Source: Caballeronia turbans (GTDB lineage Bacteria; Pseudomonadota; Gammaproteobacteria; Burkholderiales; Burkholderiaceae). From it: 34,270 nucleotides of DNA. This document shows, piece by piece, positions 23,944 through 32,153 of the stretch. A program made the translations under genes and the position numbers. The notes beneath the pieces were generated by a model. The model worked only from the letters and a program-made list of their open reading frames with translations. It was not told the origin of the DNA and did not search any database. Location of the stretch: the NCBI GenBank assembly GCA_001544655.2, contig FCOD02000048.1:1-34270 (forward strand), given 5' to 3'. Each line of letters starts with the position of its first letter. The stretch's first letter is position 1.

Positions 23944-25962
23944 TCAGGCAATGTCCGTACGAGTGGCATGGAAGCCGTCGGCTTCGGCGCGCAGGTATTC
24001 ATACGCGGCGGCGTCGCCCTCGGTCGCCTCGATACGCTTGAACGTATCGACGATCGGGCCGCTTGCCTTGCCCCTCTTGATGAGCCGTGCAACGATACTG
24101 GCCTTCTCGCCAAGCATGATCTCGATGTCCTGCGGGAGTGCGATCTGATCGAGCTCTTCGATGAGGCTACGATGGTCATACTCGTGACTCTGCGCAATGC
24201 TGCGCCGGTTGAAGCGTTTCGAGATGATCGTGTCGGCCACGCCCAGCCGGAACAACTCGGTGTTTTGAAGATGACGTAGCATGTGTGACTCAATCTTCAA
24301 GGCCCGGTCTGCGTCCGTCTGTCCGTATTTTTCGAAGAGTGACGGGATTTGTCGCTGGTCACCGAGTGCGAGACCGACGAAGCGAGGGGTAGGGCGACCG
24401 ACCGACATGATCCGGGCAACGTCGCACAAGCCTTCGTTGCGCTCCTCTACAAGAGACCGCTTCGGTTGAACGAACAGAAGTTCCCACGGCTGCACGACGC
24501 CGGTACCAAGCCGCAGCGGCGTTGTGTCTGACACCTTGGTTTGGCTCGTTGCGCGAACATGATCCTCCAACTCACCAACATGAAGAAAGGTGTTGTGCCA
24601 GACCATGCGATCCCGAACTCCCAATACCTTTCCGTCCGCTTGCCGGAATCGCAACGCAGTCTCCCCGGTGCGCATCCTCTCGAGCATGCGTTTGCCGAAC
24701 TGATACACCGCCATATCTAGCGTGACGGGACTGTGCTCGGGTCTTTCTGTCTGATGTCGATGCACTTCAGTCAGCACGTCGGGATCGAAGCCATCCCGAT
24801 AGCGATCGATAAATGGCTTGTGCTCAATGTTCAGCCAGAACGGGTTGCCCGTCAGTCGCACATAGGCGTGCGTGAACGGTACGAGATCATTGACCCCGTA
24901 CCACGGTAGCAAGCGGCCTGTTTCGCATTGCCGTTTCAGCGTCGCTCGCAATGGCTCGGTCAAACGCTCAACGCGCTCAAGCGTCTGCGTAAGCGTCGCC
25001 CGGAACATGTCTGGAACCGGCTGCGTTGCCTCATGGAGGAGTCGGCTATCCGATTCGTCATCTTGCTGCTTTTCGGCGAAGTGGCGGACCATCAGGGCCG
25101 TCGAGATGCCCGCAGACTCTCCGGCTGGCCGTCCTTTCGCATCCAGATAGCTGCGCTCCCGCTTCCAGTCAACAGGCAATAGGGCGGCTTCGCCCGCGCG
25201 CATGCCGGTTACGATCATCGTGCGGATGACGGCGAACCGCAGATCGTCCATGAACGTGAGCGGCTTTTCGGTCATTACGATACGGGTTAGCTCCCAGAAC
25301 GCTCTGCGCGCGGGTAACCGTTCTTTCCGTTTTCGATCTTCGAGATCAGCACGCAACTCATCCTCTGACCACGTATGCCTCGCCCTGGTCACATTCGTCA
25401 TTTTCATGCGAGGCAAAGCGAGGGATGTGTATAAGGGGCCCGCATCACAAATGTGTTGGACGTCGAGTACAACCTTGACCACTCCGATCACCAGATCGCC
25501 CAGCTGTCCTTTGGCTTGGATCGCCGCGCCCACGCGTATCGCTAGACGAAGATCATCGACGGTCAGTTGCCACGGTTCCTTTTCCACGCATGACGCAATC
25601 ACCCGCAGCGGACGCGTGATGCACGACATGACGTATTGCGCGGTATTGCGCCTCAACAGAAGCTGCTCGACCGCAGCAGACTTGATCAAGTTCTGCCACG
25701 TTACGGTCAGCGGCCCTTGTGTCAATGGCGCCACGCCGGCCTCGACGCGCCCGGCGTTGATGATCGCCAACGCCTTCCGATCAGGGCCCAGGTCTTTCAA
25801 ATAGAAGCGCGGTGGCGGCACATCGCCCGCAATGGCAGTAAGGTTCCAGCCGACGCCGTCTTGTGCTGCACCCGCCTCATCGAGTGGCATTTCCCAGCTC
25901 ACCCCCTTTTGTCGGGCGAGGGCCTTCCCGAGTTCGATGAAGGCGGCATAGTGGGGATTCAT
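23944..25962 (-). CDS. large tyrosine recombinase int3 (Tn554 TnpB-like), C-terminally frameshifted
   Basis: A 672-residue recombinase, long for the family. N-terminal and core-binding regions (1-200), then a catalytic domain with a large insertion: Arg255 in VTGMRAGEAALLP, His560 and Arg563 in ESHMLRHLQNTEL, and Tyr595 in AQSHEYDHRS. Such oversized enzymes act together with partner recombinases in Tn554-type elements. The frame ends at TGA 23944-23946 right after ADGFHATRTDIA; the cysteine-rich tail continues in another frame (23639-23943). The catalytic residues are kept, so partial activity is possible. ATG 25962 overlaps the int2 stop by one base (TGATG). Confidence 0.82.
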   Translation of the reverse strand: MNPHYAAFIELGKALARQKGVSWEMPLDEAGAAQDGVGWNLTAIAGDVPPPRFYLKDLGPDRKALAIINAGRVEAGVAPLTQGPLTVTWQNLIKSAAVEQLLLRRNTAQYVMSCITRPLRVIASCVEKEPWQLTVDDLRLAIRVGAAIQAKGQLGDLVIGVVKVVLDVQHICDAGPLYTSLALPRMKMTNVTRARHTWSEDELRADLEDRKRKERLPARRAFWELTRIVMTEKPLTFMDDLRFAVIRTMIVTGMRAGEAALLPVDWKRERSYLDAKGRPAGESAGISTALMVRHFAEKQQDDESDSRLLHEATQPVPDMFRATLTQTLERVERLTEPLRATLKRQCETGRLLPWYGVNDLVPFTHAYVRLTGNPFWLNIEHKPFIDRYRDGFDPDVLTEVHRHQTERPEHSPVTLDMAVYQFGKRMLERMRTGETALRFRQADGKVLGVRDRMVWHNTFLHVGELEDHVRATSQTKVSDTTPLRLGTGVVQPWELLFVQPKRSLVEERNEGLCDVARIMSVGRPTPRFVGLALGDQRQIPSLFEKYGQTDADRALKIESHMLRHLQNTELFRLGVADTIISKRFNRRSIAQSHEYDHRSLIEELDQIALPQDIEIMLGEKASIVARLIKRGKASGPIVDTFKRIEATEGDAAAYEYLRAEADGFHATRTDIA

Positions 25963-27500
25963 CAGTCGTCGACCTCCAACTCGTCAATGACTGTCTGTAT
26001 TTCGGCAATCGTGCGCTGCAGTTGGAGGTAGGCTGGCGACTGGGTCTCCCCGCGGGAGCTCCGCACGAAGAACACGACCACCTCGCGCATTGAGGCCAAC
26101 ACGTTCTCGTGGATCGCCTTGTCATGCAGGGGCATGAACTTCCTGCATCCGTAGCACGACGTTATGGGGTTATAGGGGCACGCGAGCTGTCCCGACGTAC
26201 AACCGCCAATGCCTGCAATCGGTATCCCGTGAGGCACGCCAGCGATCTGTTGGTCACCCTTGAGTTGGGCGAGTTCTTCCGGGGAGATGAACCGGTCGTG
26301 CGCGATCCTTGCCACCCGCCGATAGATGTCCGATGCGCCGAGCGCGCGGTTGACGCGTTCCGCGTGAGAGGCTGAGGTCCTGAAGTAAACCAGTCCGGTC
26401 GGGACGTACGAATGCCCCATGAACTCGGCGAGCTCTTCGTGGCTCGCGCCAGCATCCACCATGCGCTGGGCGGCTGTATGCCGCAGATCGTTGGCACTAC
26501 CACGGGATTGGGAGCTAATCAGCCGGCGAACAAGCGCGGCGATGCGAGCCCCAGCCTCATAGTTCGACTGCACATTGAAGAAGTGTGCGTTATTACCGGT
26601 CTCGTCTGATCGCCGCCAGTCTTCGAGTACAACAAACAGAGGCGCCCATTCACGCTTGACTCTGCGCGTCAGAGGTAGCCGCTTCGATTTGTTTCGCTGC
26701 TTGGCCATGTGGAACGTCAGGTGCACAGTTGGCGACCCGTCCCGCGAATTGGACCAGATGCGGACGTTTCGCATGCTCAGCATCGCAATCTGGATGGGGC
26801 GCATCGCGAACTGGTAGGCGCACAGCAACATGCCGGCGTCGCAGATTTCCTCGCGGGGAACCTGTGCGCCGGATGTAAGGGCTGTGACGGTTTCGTCCAG
26901 GTGTCGCACAATCGCAGCTTCCTCATCCGCGCTCAAAAACACATCTCCCGAGTGGACACCTGCATAGGGATTTTGGGCCGGCAAGGGGAGAACATCGGTA
27001 ATGTAGGCGCTGTAGGAGTTAGACCAGCCTTGGAGACGGTAGCAGCACAGAAGCCGCAGCAGTGACTTTGCCGCGATGTAGGTCGAATGAGGCATCTCCC
27101 GCGCGCGCAATGCCGCCCAGACGAACCTGATTTTCCACGGGCCTGCGCGCACGATGCCTATGATGTCTTCCCGTGTCAGGTGCGCCGCCGAAATCAGATA
27201 ATCCGTTGCCGTGGACACGGCGAGATCCATGCCCAAGAGATACAGGAAGACGTGCTTTAGCAGCAGAGCGTGCTTGTCCTCGTACCGTGTGAAGTCAACT
27301 TTCACCGTCCGGCCACAGATTTTCAGCTCAAACACCATCATCCGTTCCGGATGACGAATTGAATATTGGGTGTCGTTAAATTCATCACGGTAGCGGATGA
27401 CTGGAGGCAAGGCCGGCAACGCTGCCACGACGCAATCGATACTGCCATCGGTAGCTGATGGATCAGGCTGCGGGGTTCTTGGACTGTGCGGTTGCTGCAT
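25962..27500 (-). CDS. tyrosine recombinase int2 with C-terminal zinc-finger-like motif
   Basis: 512 residues. Core-binding region (about 60-190), catalytic domain with Arg234 in YQFAMRPIQIAML, Lys-rich beta-hairpin HMAKQRNKSKRLPL (264-277), Arg340 in NDLRHTAAQ (Asn337 replaces the usual first His of that box), His363 in FMGHSYV and Tyr372 in GLVYFRTS. A C-terminal extension has Cys434, Cys441, Cys449 and Cys452 (C-x6-C-x7-C-x2-C), likely a metal site for DNA or partner binding. I place the start at ATG 27500, one base after the int1 stop (27502-27504), instead of the open frame to 27599. The last codons overlap int3. Second gene of a tight recombinase operon. Confidence 0.88.
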   Translation of the reverse strand: MQQPHSPRTPQPDPSATDGSIDCVVAALPALPPVIRYRDEFNDTQYSIRHPERMMVFELKICGRTVKVDFTRYEDKHALLLKHVFLYLLGMDLAVSTATDYLISAAHLTREDIIGIVRAGPWKIRFVWAALRAREMPHSTYIAAKSLLRLLCCYRLQGWSNSYSAYITDVLPLPAQNPYAGVHSGDVFLSADEEAAIVRHLDETVTALTSGAQVPREEICDAGMLLCAYQFAMRPIQIAMLSMRNVRIWSNSRDGSPTVHLTFHMAKQRNKSKRLPLTRRVKREWAPLFVVLEDWRRSDETGNNAHFFNVQSNYEAGARIAALVRRLISSQSRGSANDLRHTAAQRMVDAGASHEELAEFMGHSYVPTGLVYFRTSASHAERVNRALGASDIYRRVARIAHDRFISPEELAQLKGDQQIAGVPHGIPIAGIGGCTSGQLACPYNPITSCYGCRKFMPLHDKAIHENVLASMREVVVFFVRSSRGETQSPAYLQLQRTIAEIQTVIDELEVDD

Positions 27501-27501
27501 A

Positions 27502-27649
27502 TCAACTCCGAAGCGGTAAGGCGCGCAGCAGTGCAACCCGGTCATCGAAGGCGTCATTCCAGACACCGGCCAGTCTGTCCTCAAACACCGCGCGTGCATA
27601 CCGGGACGGCATCAAGGATGTTCTGGACCAGCCAAAGAACACTCGCATT
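27502..27649 (-). pseudogene. int1 recombinase, severed C-terminal 49 codons with the catalytic Tyr
   Basis: Continues int1 beyond IS66-B: after QK come MRVFFGWSRTSLMPSRYARA and then VFEDRLAGVW to the TGA at 27502-27504. Tyr in MPSRYARA is the expected nucleophile (residue 385 of the rebuilt protein). Joining 31964-30862 to 27649-27502 gives 1251 nt, exactly 417 codons, confirming the frame. It has no start of its own and ends one base before the int2 ATG. Confidence 0.85.
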
Positions 27650-27657
27650 TTCTGGAG
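27650..27657. repeat. 8-bp target-site duplication of IS66-B, left copy
   Basis: TTCTGGAG at 27650-27657 is repeated at 30862-30869, directly outside both ends of IS66-B. Confidence 0.92.
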
Positions 27658-27800
27658 GTATCCGCCCGAGAATCCCCGTAGTAGCGAGTGTTCTCGATTT
27701 CGCCGAGACTTCAGTACCGTCGGGGAGATGGTCGGCAGTAGTGCCGGGGGATAGGCAGCAGCGTCGGTGCCCGTGAGGGGATGGGGTGAGCGACGACGGG

Positions 27801-28187
27801 CTACCGCCGCGGAGCTTCGCGCGCGTCGCAGTAAAAGCTCAAGGTATCGTCATCCTTGATCTTGACGTGCCAATGGCCAACGCAGTACCTGGCGTCGGCG
27901 AACTTCTCTCGCCAGCGATTGGAGAGCTTGCCGATCCAGGCACGCGCCTCCGATGGCATTTGCGGCGAGTCGGCCATCTGCTGCAGCATCTGTAGATAAC
28001 TGGGGTCGCCGTGAGGGGTGTTCGCTGCGACATGTGCGTTCCAGATCAGCACGACCAGCTTGTATATCTCGCGCACGACGGCGATCGGCGTTTCTTCGGT
28101 GATGGCTTCGGATATGAGCGGCTCGCCGAAGTCCAGGATCGTTTCGGAGATCTTGCGCTCGGTCTTTCCCGCACTTGCTTTACCCAT
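27801..28187 (-). CDS. passenger gene of IS66-B, unknown function
   Basis: A 128-residue protein starting MGKASAGKTERKISETILDF. Helical, soluble, with a short basic start and an aromatic C-terminal half (WIGKLSNRWREKFADARYCV, GHWHVKIKDDDTLSFYCD). It lies 31 nt after tnpC, inside the inverted repeats, on the same strand, so it is part of the element. No domain recognised. Some IS66 members are known to carry an extra ORF; a role in regulation of transposition or a benefit to the host are both open. ATG 28187 is preceded by GGAACGAAACG, a weak ribosome site. Confidence 0.6.
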   Translation of the reverse strand: MGKASAGKTERKISETILDFGEPLISEAITEETPIAVVREIYKLVVLIWNAHVAANTPHGDPSYLQMLQQMADSPQMPSEARAWIGKLSNRWREKFADARYCVGHWHVKIKDDDTLSFYCDAREAPRR

Positions 28188-28218
28188 CGTTTCGTTCCGT
28201 TTAATGCGTGAGCCCGGT

Positions 28219-29940
28219 TCAGTGTCGGCTCGCCGAGCCCGCGATCGGCAAGGATGACATCCACGCCGCGCTCGACGCCGACCCAGCCACGCCAGAAGGC
28301 TTCCAGTTGTAGGGTGCCAATTCCTCGATCCGGTTGACCGGGTGCTCGTTGATACGTCCAAGCACGTCGGCCAGATAGTCGTACGGGTTGACATCGTTGG
28401 CCCGACAGGTCGCCAGCATGCTGTAGAACATCGCCGCGGCCCTGCCTCCGGCTTCGGAACCGAAAAAGAGATGGTTCTTGCGCGCGATTGCCACTCTGCG
28501 GATGGCACGCTCGATCAGGTTCGAATCCATCACCAGATTGCCGTCCTCCACATAGCGCGTGAGCGCTTCCCAGTTCGATAGAGAATAGGCAATTGCCCGG
28601 CCCAGGGCCGACTTGGGCAGGACTTCGTTCGCCATAGCCTGCAACCAAAGCTGGTAATCGTGTAAAACGGGCACCGATTCCAGTTGCCGCACCCGCCTTC
28701 GCTCGGATGGATCGACATCGCGCAACCTGCGCTCGATGTCGTAGAGCTTGCGAATCCACGCCAGCGCCTGCGCGGCCACGCTCTCGCCGGCTGTCTGTGG
28801 CGATTCCTTGCGAAGCTGACGGTAGATCTTGTAAAACATCCGGCGGGCGTGCACATGGCAGGCTACGTGCCGGATCTTGCCGCCGCGAAACAGCGCCGCC
28901 CAGCCCGAGTAATCGTCGGCCTGCAGATAGCCCTCGTAATTGCGCAGCAGTGCCATCGGATAGCGGCCGGCCCGGCTCGACGTGTAGTCGTAGTAGACCA
29001 CCTTGGGAACGCTCACCCACTGACCGTCGCGCAACATCGCTCCCGCACTTGCATAGCCCCACAGCCGGACCGTCCTGGTCCGCTCCAGTTGTTTGCACAA
29101 CTGCGGAAATGGTGTGTCGTCGCCAAAGATTACCGGCGCGCTCAGTAACTGCCGACAGAACACCTCGTACAGGGGCAACATCAGCTTCGCGAGTCGAATC
29201 GTCCAGTCGCTCATCGTATTGCGCGAAATGCGCAACCCATGCATCGTGAACTCTTCCTCCAGCCGGTAAAACGGCATGCCCGAGTCGAAGTGTGCCACCA
29301 CGATGCGCGCCAGCAACTCCGGGCTCGCATTGCTCTTCAACAGCGGCGACGCCTGGAAAGTCACGCCGCGCACCGTCGAGACACCGTCCTTGACCAGCAC
29401 ATATCGCGGGCACACATGCTCGACTACGGAAATCCTGGCCGGAGTGTACTTGAGCGTGCGCGTGACGGTCTCGCCGATCACCGTCACCCGGTCGTATTGC
29501 GCCAGTTCCTGTTCCGGCATCGCATGCACGACGCGCTCGCGCGGCAGATCGTCTGGCAGCGCCGGACGTCCCTTGCTGCGACGCTTGCGCCGGTGGCCCT
29601 CCACGGGGATCGACAGATCCGGAATCTGCGGGGGCAACGGCGCTTCGTGATCCTGATCGAAGATGTCCAGTTGCAACCCGCTCATGCGCTCGCGGCTCGC
29701 TCCGAACAGTTCCTGCCGCGCGTTGGCCAGTTTGGCCCGCATCTCGAGCAGCGCCTGCTGCGTCCTGGCCAGCAATTCGCTTTGCCCCTCGACCCGTGCG
29801 CGCAACTGTTCGATCTCGCGCTGCTGCTGTTCGATCGTCGCATCGCGCGCCGCAATCGCACCGAGTAATTCGGGAAGGTTCCACGCCCCCAATGCCATCG
29901 GCAAGGGTTGTTTCGAGGCCGGGACGTTGAGCGGTTGCAT
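28219..29940 (-). CDS. tnpC: IS66 transposase TnpC of IS66-B
   Basis: 573 residues. A coiled coil (about 25-75; ATIEQQQREIEQLRARVEGQ), then FGASRERMSG, a basic linker (GHRRKRRSKGRPALPDDLP), and a DDE core with VIFGDDTPFPQL (first Asp), LQADDYSGWAALF (second Asp) and DSNLIERAIRRVAIARKNHL (Glu), ending NPYDYLADVLGRINEHP. The cysteine pairs seen in IS66-A TnpC are not obvious here. Intact. 51 nt separate it from tnpB. The opposite-strand and other-frame ORFs over this gene are shadows. Confidence 0.94.
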   Translation of the reverse strand: MQPLNVPASKQPLPMALGAWNLPELLGAIAARDATIEQQQREIEQLRARVEGQSELLARTQQALLEMRAKLANARQELFGASRERMSGLQLDIFDQDHEAPLPPQIPDLSIPVEGHRRKRRSKGRPALPDDLPRERVVHAMPEQELAQYDRVTVIGETVTRTLKYTPARISVVEHVCPRYVLVKDGVSTVRGVTFQASPLLKSNASPELLARIVVAHFDSGMPFYRLEEEFTMHGLRISRNTMSDWTIRLAKLMLPLYEVFCRQLLSAPVIFGDDTPFPQLCKQLERTRTVRLWGYASAGAMLRDGQWVSVPKVVYYDYTSSRAGRYPMALLRNYEGYLQADDYSGWAALFRGGKIRHVACHVHARRMFYKIYRQLRKESPQTAGESVAAQALAWIRKLYDIERRLRDVDPSERRRVRQLESVPVLHDYQLWLQAMANEVLPKSALGRAIAYSLSNWEALTRYVEDGNLVMDSNLIERAIRRVAIARKNHLFFGSEAGGRAAAMFYSMLATCRANDVNPYDYLADVLGRINEHPVNRIEELAPYNWKPSGVAGSASSAAWMSSLPIAGSASRH

Positions 29941-29991
29941 AGGTCAGCATTATCGCCGCGATCGAGGTGCTCATGGACATATCCTCGCGAT

Positions 29992-30342
29992 TCATGCGAC
30001 CACTGTTGCGTTCACCGCACGCACGCGCCGACGTACGCCGATATCGATCCCTTCAAGCCAGGTCGTGAGCTCGGCAAGCGAGATTCCCCGCCGCGCGATG
30101 GCCGCGGGATCGGCAAGCGAGCCGCTCTCGAAACGCTTGTACATCAGCCAGAATCCCGTGCGGTCGTAAACCAAAACCTTGATCTTGTCACGGCGCCGGC
30201 CGTAAAACACAAACACGTGCCCACTCAGCGCGTCCTGATCGAACATCGGACGCACCAGCATCGAAAGCGAATCGATCGACTTGCGCATGTCGATCGGCTC
30301 CGCGGCGATGTACACCCGCACTGCCGTCGAAAGCATCATCAT
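29992..30342 (-). CDS. tnpB: IS66 TnpB of IS66-B
   Basis: 116 residues with the TnpB hallmarks VRVYIAAEPIDMRKSIDSLS, HVFVFYGRRRDKIKVLVYDR and GFWLMYKRFESG. The C-terminus ends with an HTH-like acidic helix and basic tail instead of LPW. The first of three ATG codons (30342) overlaps the tnpA stop as ATGA. Needed with TnpA for IS66 transposition; molecular role unclear. Confidence 0.9.
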   Translation of the reverse strand: MMMLSTAVRVYIAAEPIDMRKSIDSLSMLVRPMFDQDALSGHVFVFYGRRRDKIKVLVYDRTGFWLMYKRFESGSLADPAAIARRGISLAELTTWLEGIDIGVRRRVRAVNATVVA

Positions 30343-30779
30343 CGCGCCCCCGCACCGATTCGATCGATCATCGCCTGAAGCAAAGGCTCGAGCACGTACA
30401 CCGGCAGCCGCAGCCGAATCCCATCGCCCAGAATCAACTCCGGCACCTCGCACGCGCTCGTGTTACCGGAGACGCCCACCGCGCGATCGACGATGCCAAC
30501 GCGCATAAAGCCCGCCATGCTCTGCGCGACTGCAACCGTGGCGCCCGTGTTCTGCTGAACGTCACCGCTTCGCTCCGCCTGGCGAGCAAGTGCCAGGTAC
30601 CTCGTCATCGAGGAACGGGAAATCCCGCTGCGTTCGCTATAGGCCTGGATCGTCAGCCCGCTTGCTCGAAACTCGCCTATGACTTCTCGCCACGGCCGTG
30701 TGCAGCGATTGCGCCGCCTTCTCGCCGGCGCCGAACTCACATCCGCCGCATCCTCAGGCAACTTCTCCGCTTCCTGCAT
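30339..30779 (-). CDS. tnpA: IS66 TnpA of IS66-B
   Basis: 146 residues. Helix-turn-helix region (about 28-65): RPWREVIGEFRASGLTIQAY and SERSGISRSSMTRYLALARQ. The C-terminal half ends in the TnpA pattern ELILGDGIRLRLPVYVLEPL. Its ATG at 30779 has a strong GGAGG 6 nt upstream and lies 82 nt inside the right inverted repeat, so the promoter must be in that short terminal stretch or in the interrupted int1. Confidence 0.9.
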   Translation of the reverse strand: MQEAEKLPEDAADVSSAPARRRRNRCTRPWREVIGEFRASGLTIQAYSERSGISRSSMTRYLALARQAERSGDVQQNTGATVAVAQSMAGFMRVGIVDRAVGVSGNTSACEVPELILGDGIRLRLPVYVLEPLLQAMIDRIGAGAR

Positions 30780-30861
30780 GAATATCCTCCCGTCATCGCA
30801 ATGGGAGAATCGTCCAACATCGACGTCACGCCCTCAATAACGGGGGTTCTCGGGCGGATAC

Positions 30862-31964
30862 TTCTGGAGCGCCTCGTCCATGGGGTCGCCCCGCTCAAGC
30901 AGTTGATTCAACCGCATCGCGGCACTCGTGTGCCTCAAGTCGTGAGGTGTTATCGCTTCCTTGCCTGTGCGGTCTTTGAGCTCCGAGAGCACATCATCCG
31001 GCAGGCTGCGGGATACGAGCACGAATGCTTTGGTCAGTGTCTCCGTCGACAGTGGGGTGTCGAACTGCGAATTCAGCAAGTACGAGTGAGAGGGGCTGCC
31101 GCGGTAGTTCTCCACGTAACGTTGGACCACACGGGCTGTCAGCTCGCTAACAGGAATCTGCCGAAGCGAATGCACGTTCTTGATGGAAGGCTTCGAATAG
31201 CGAGGATCAACCTCCGAATCTTCGTATCCATTTTGCTCGACGTTGATCCAATACCGCGTCCGATGCTGCCCACGGTCATACGCACTTTTCACCGCATCAG
31301 CCGGCAGGAGCAATGCTTCCCCTCGGCGAAGTCCTTGATGCAACATCAGTACAAAGGCAACGAAGATGCGCCAACGCGTCGGCGCGCGGGTGAACGGATT
31401 GTGGTGAAAGTCCGGGTCAAGCAGGCGGTACAGTGCTTCAACGGTGCTGGCAGGCAACGAACGCACCGTGTCTACGGAGTTATCCCGGCGGACATGAAGC
31501 TGACGATAAAGAGCTGCACGCCGATGCAGCCGTGCCTCGATGCGTCTCATCCGGTCATCGTTGGCCTCACTCTTCGAGATCCACGCGACCACGGACAATA
31601 CGAATTCGAGACCTGTCTGCCAGCGCTTCTCGTCGGCACCTGTTACCACAGGCTGATTGCGGATTGAAACGAACCACGACTCGAGAATGTCAGCCAGTGC
31701 TTCGTCGTCCAGCGTTCCAAGCGCGTCGTCCAGCGCATTCGGGCCAACACCGAGACCGGCCGCATGTTGGTAAAGATTTTCCAGATATCGGAGTTTCTTT
31801 GTATGCGTAGACGCTGCCAGTTCGGATGACAACATTGTCGACCAGACAGCAGCCCAATAGCGGGGCAACCCAATGCCATCGAGCAGCATCGGACCGCGAA
31901 GCGACGGTGGAACCGTAGCGCCGTTCAGTTGTAGAAACACAGAGATCGTCCGTGCGAACCGCAA
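30862..31964 (-). pseudogene. int1 tyrosine recombinase, N-terminal 368 codons, cut by IS66-B
   Basis: First gene of the recombinase operon. Helical core-binding region (about 35-170), catalytic Arg213 in LMLHQGLRRGEALLLP and the His341-x-x-Arg344 box in TPHDLRHTSAAM are present. The frame enters IS66-B after MDEALQK and stops at 30834-30836 inside the IS. The nucleophilic Tyr385 lies in the severed piece at 27502-27649. The rebuilt protein has 416 residues. The start is unsure: TTG 31964 is the first codon after an upstream stop, with no ribosome site; the first ATG (31889) would remove 25 residues. Interruption also separates int2, int3 and later genes from the operon promoter. Confidence 0.85.
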
Positions 31965-31977
31965 CGACCAAAACTAC

Positions 31978-31998
31978 CAACATCACATGATGATGTTG
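31978..31998. repeat. palindrome upstream of int1
   Basis: CAACATCA and TGATGTTG flank a 5-nt centre, 14 nt upstream of the first possible int1 start. A candidate binding site for one of the recombinases or an autoregulatory operator; it may lie near the outer end of the element. Confidence 0.4.
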
Positions 31999-32056
31999 TG
32001 ACGGAAAGCGCCGATCCACTCGAACGGACGCAACAGATCGGTATATACCAGTCCTC

Positions 32057-32126
32057 GACATTATAGCATTAATGTCAAATTCAATAGCAACGTTCGTTGG
32101 TTTTGGATCGAAATACGTTGTATTAT
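32057..32126 (+). promoter_or_regulatory. candidate promoter and operators of the KfrA-like gene
   Basis: Two inverted repeats lie upstream of the KfrA-like start: GACATT (32057-32062) / AATGTC (32071-32076), and AATAC (32112-32116) / GTATT (32120-32124) with a GTT centre. TTGGTT (32097-32102) and TATTAT (32121-32126), 18 bp apart, could be -35 and -10, so the second palindrome overlaps the -10. KfrA of IncP plasmids represses its own promoter at such sites; the assignment here is inference. Confidence 0.45.
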
Positions 32127-32153
32127 GGATGATTGTTTCCGCCCTCATGACCC

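Larger units (their letters stand above)
27658..30861 (-). mobile_element. IS66-family element (IS66-B) inserted in int1
   Basis: A 3204-bp element. Both ends read inward GTATCCGCCCGAGAA, then CCCCGT after one variable base. Flanked by the 8-bp duplication TTCTGGAG. It carries tnpA, tnpB, tnpC and a fourth gene downstream of tnpC on the minus strand, all apparently intact. Its proteins and ends differ clearly from IS66-A, so the two are independent arrivals. It is about 760 bp longer than reconstructed IS66-A, in part because of the extra gene. Confidence 0.94.

Noticed and set aside
28046-29995. Minus-strand 649-codon frame overlapping IS66-B tnpC.
   Set aside because: Low-complexity Arg/Gly/Ala composition typical of an alternate frame of high-GC coding DNA; tnpC in the other frame has full DDE motifs.
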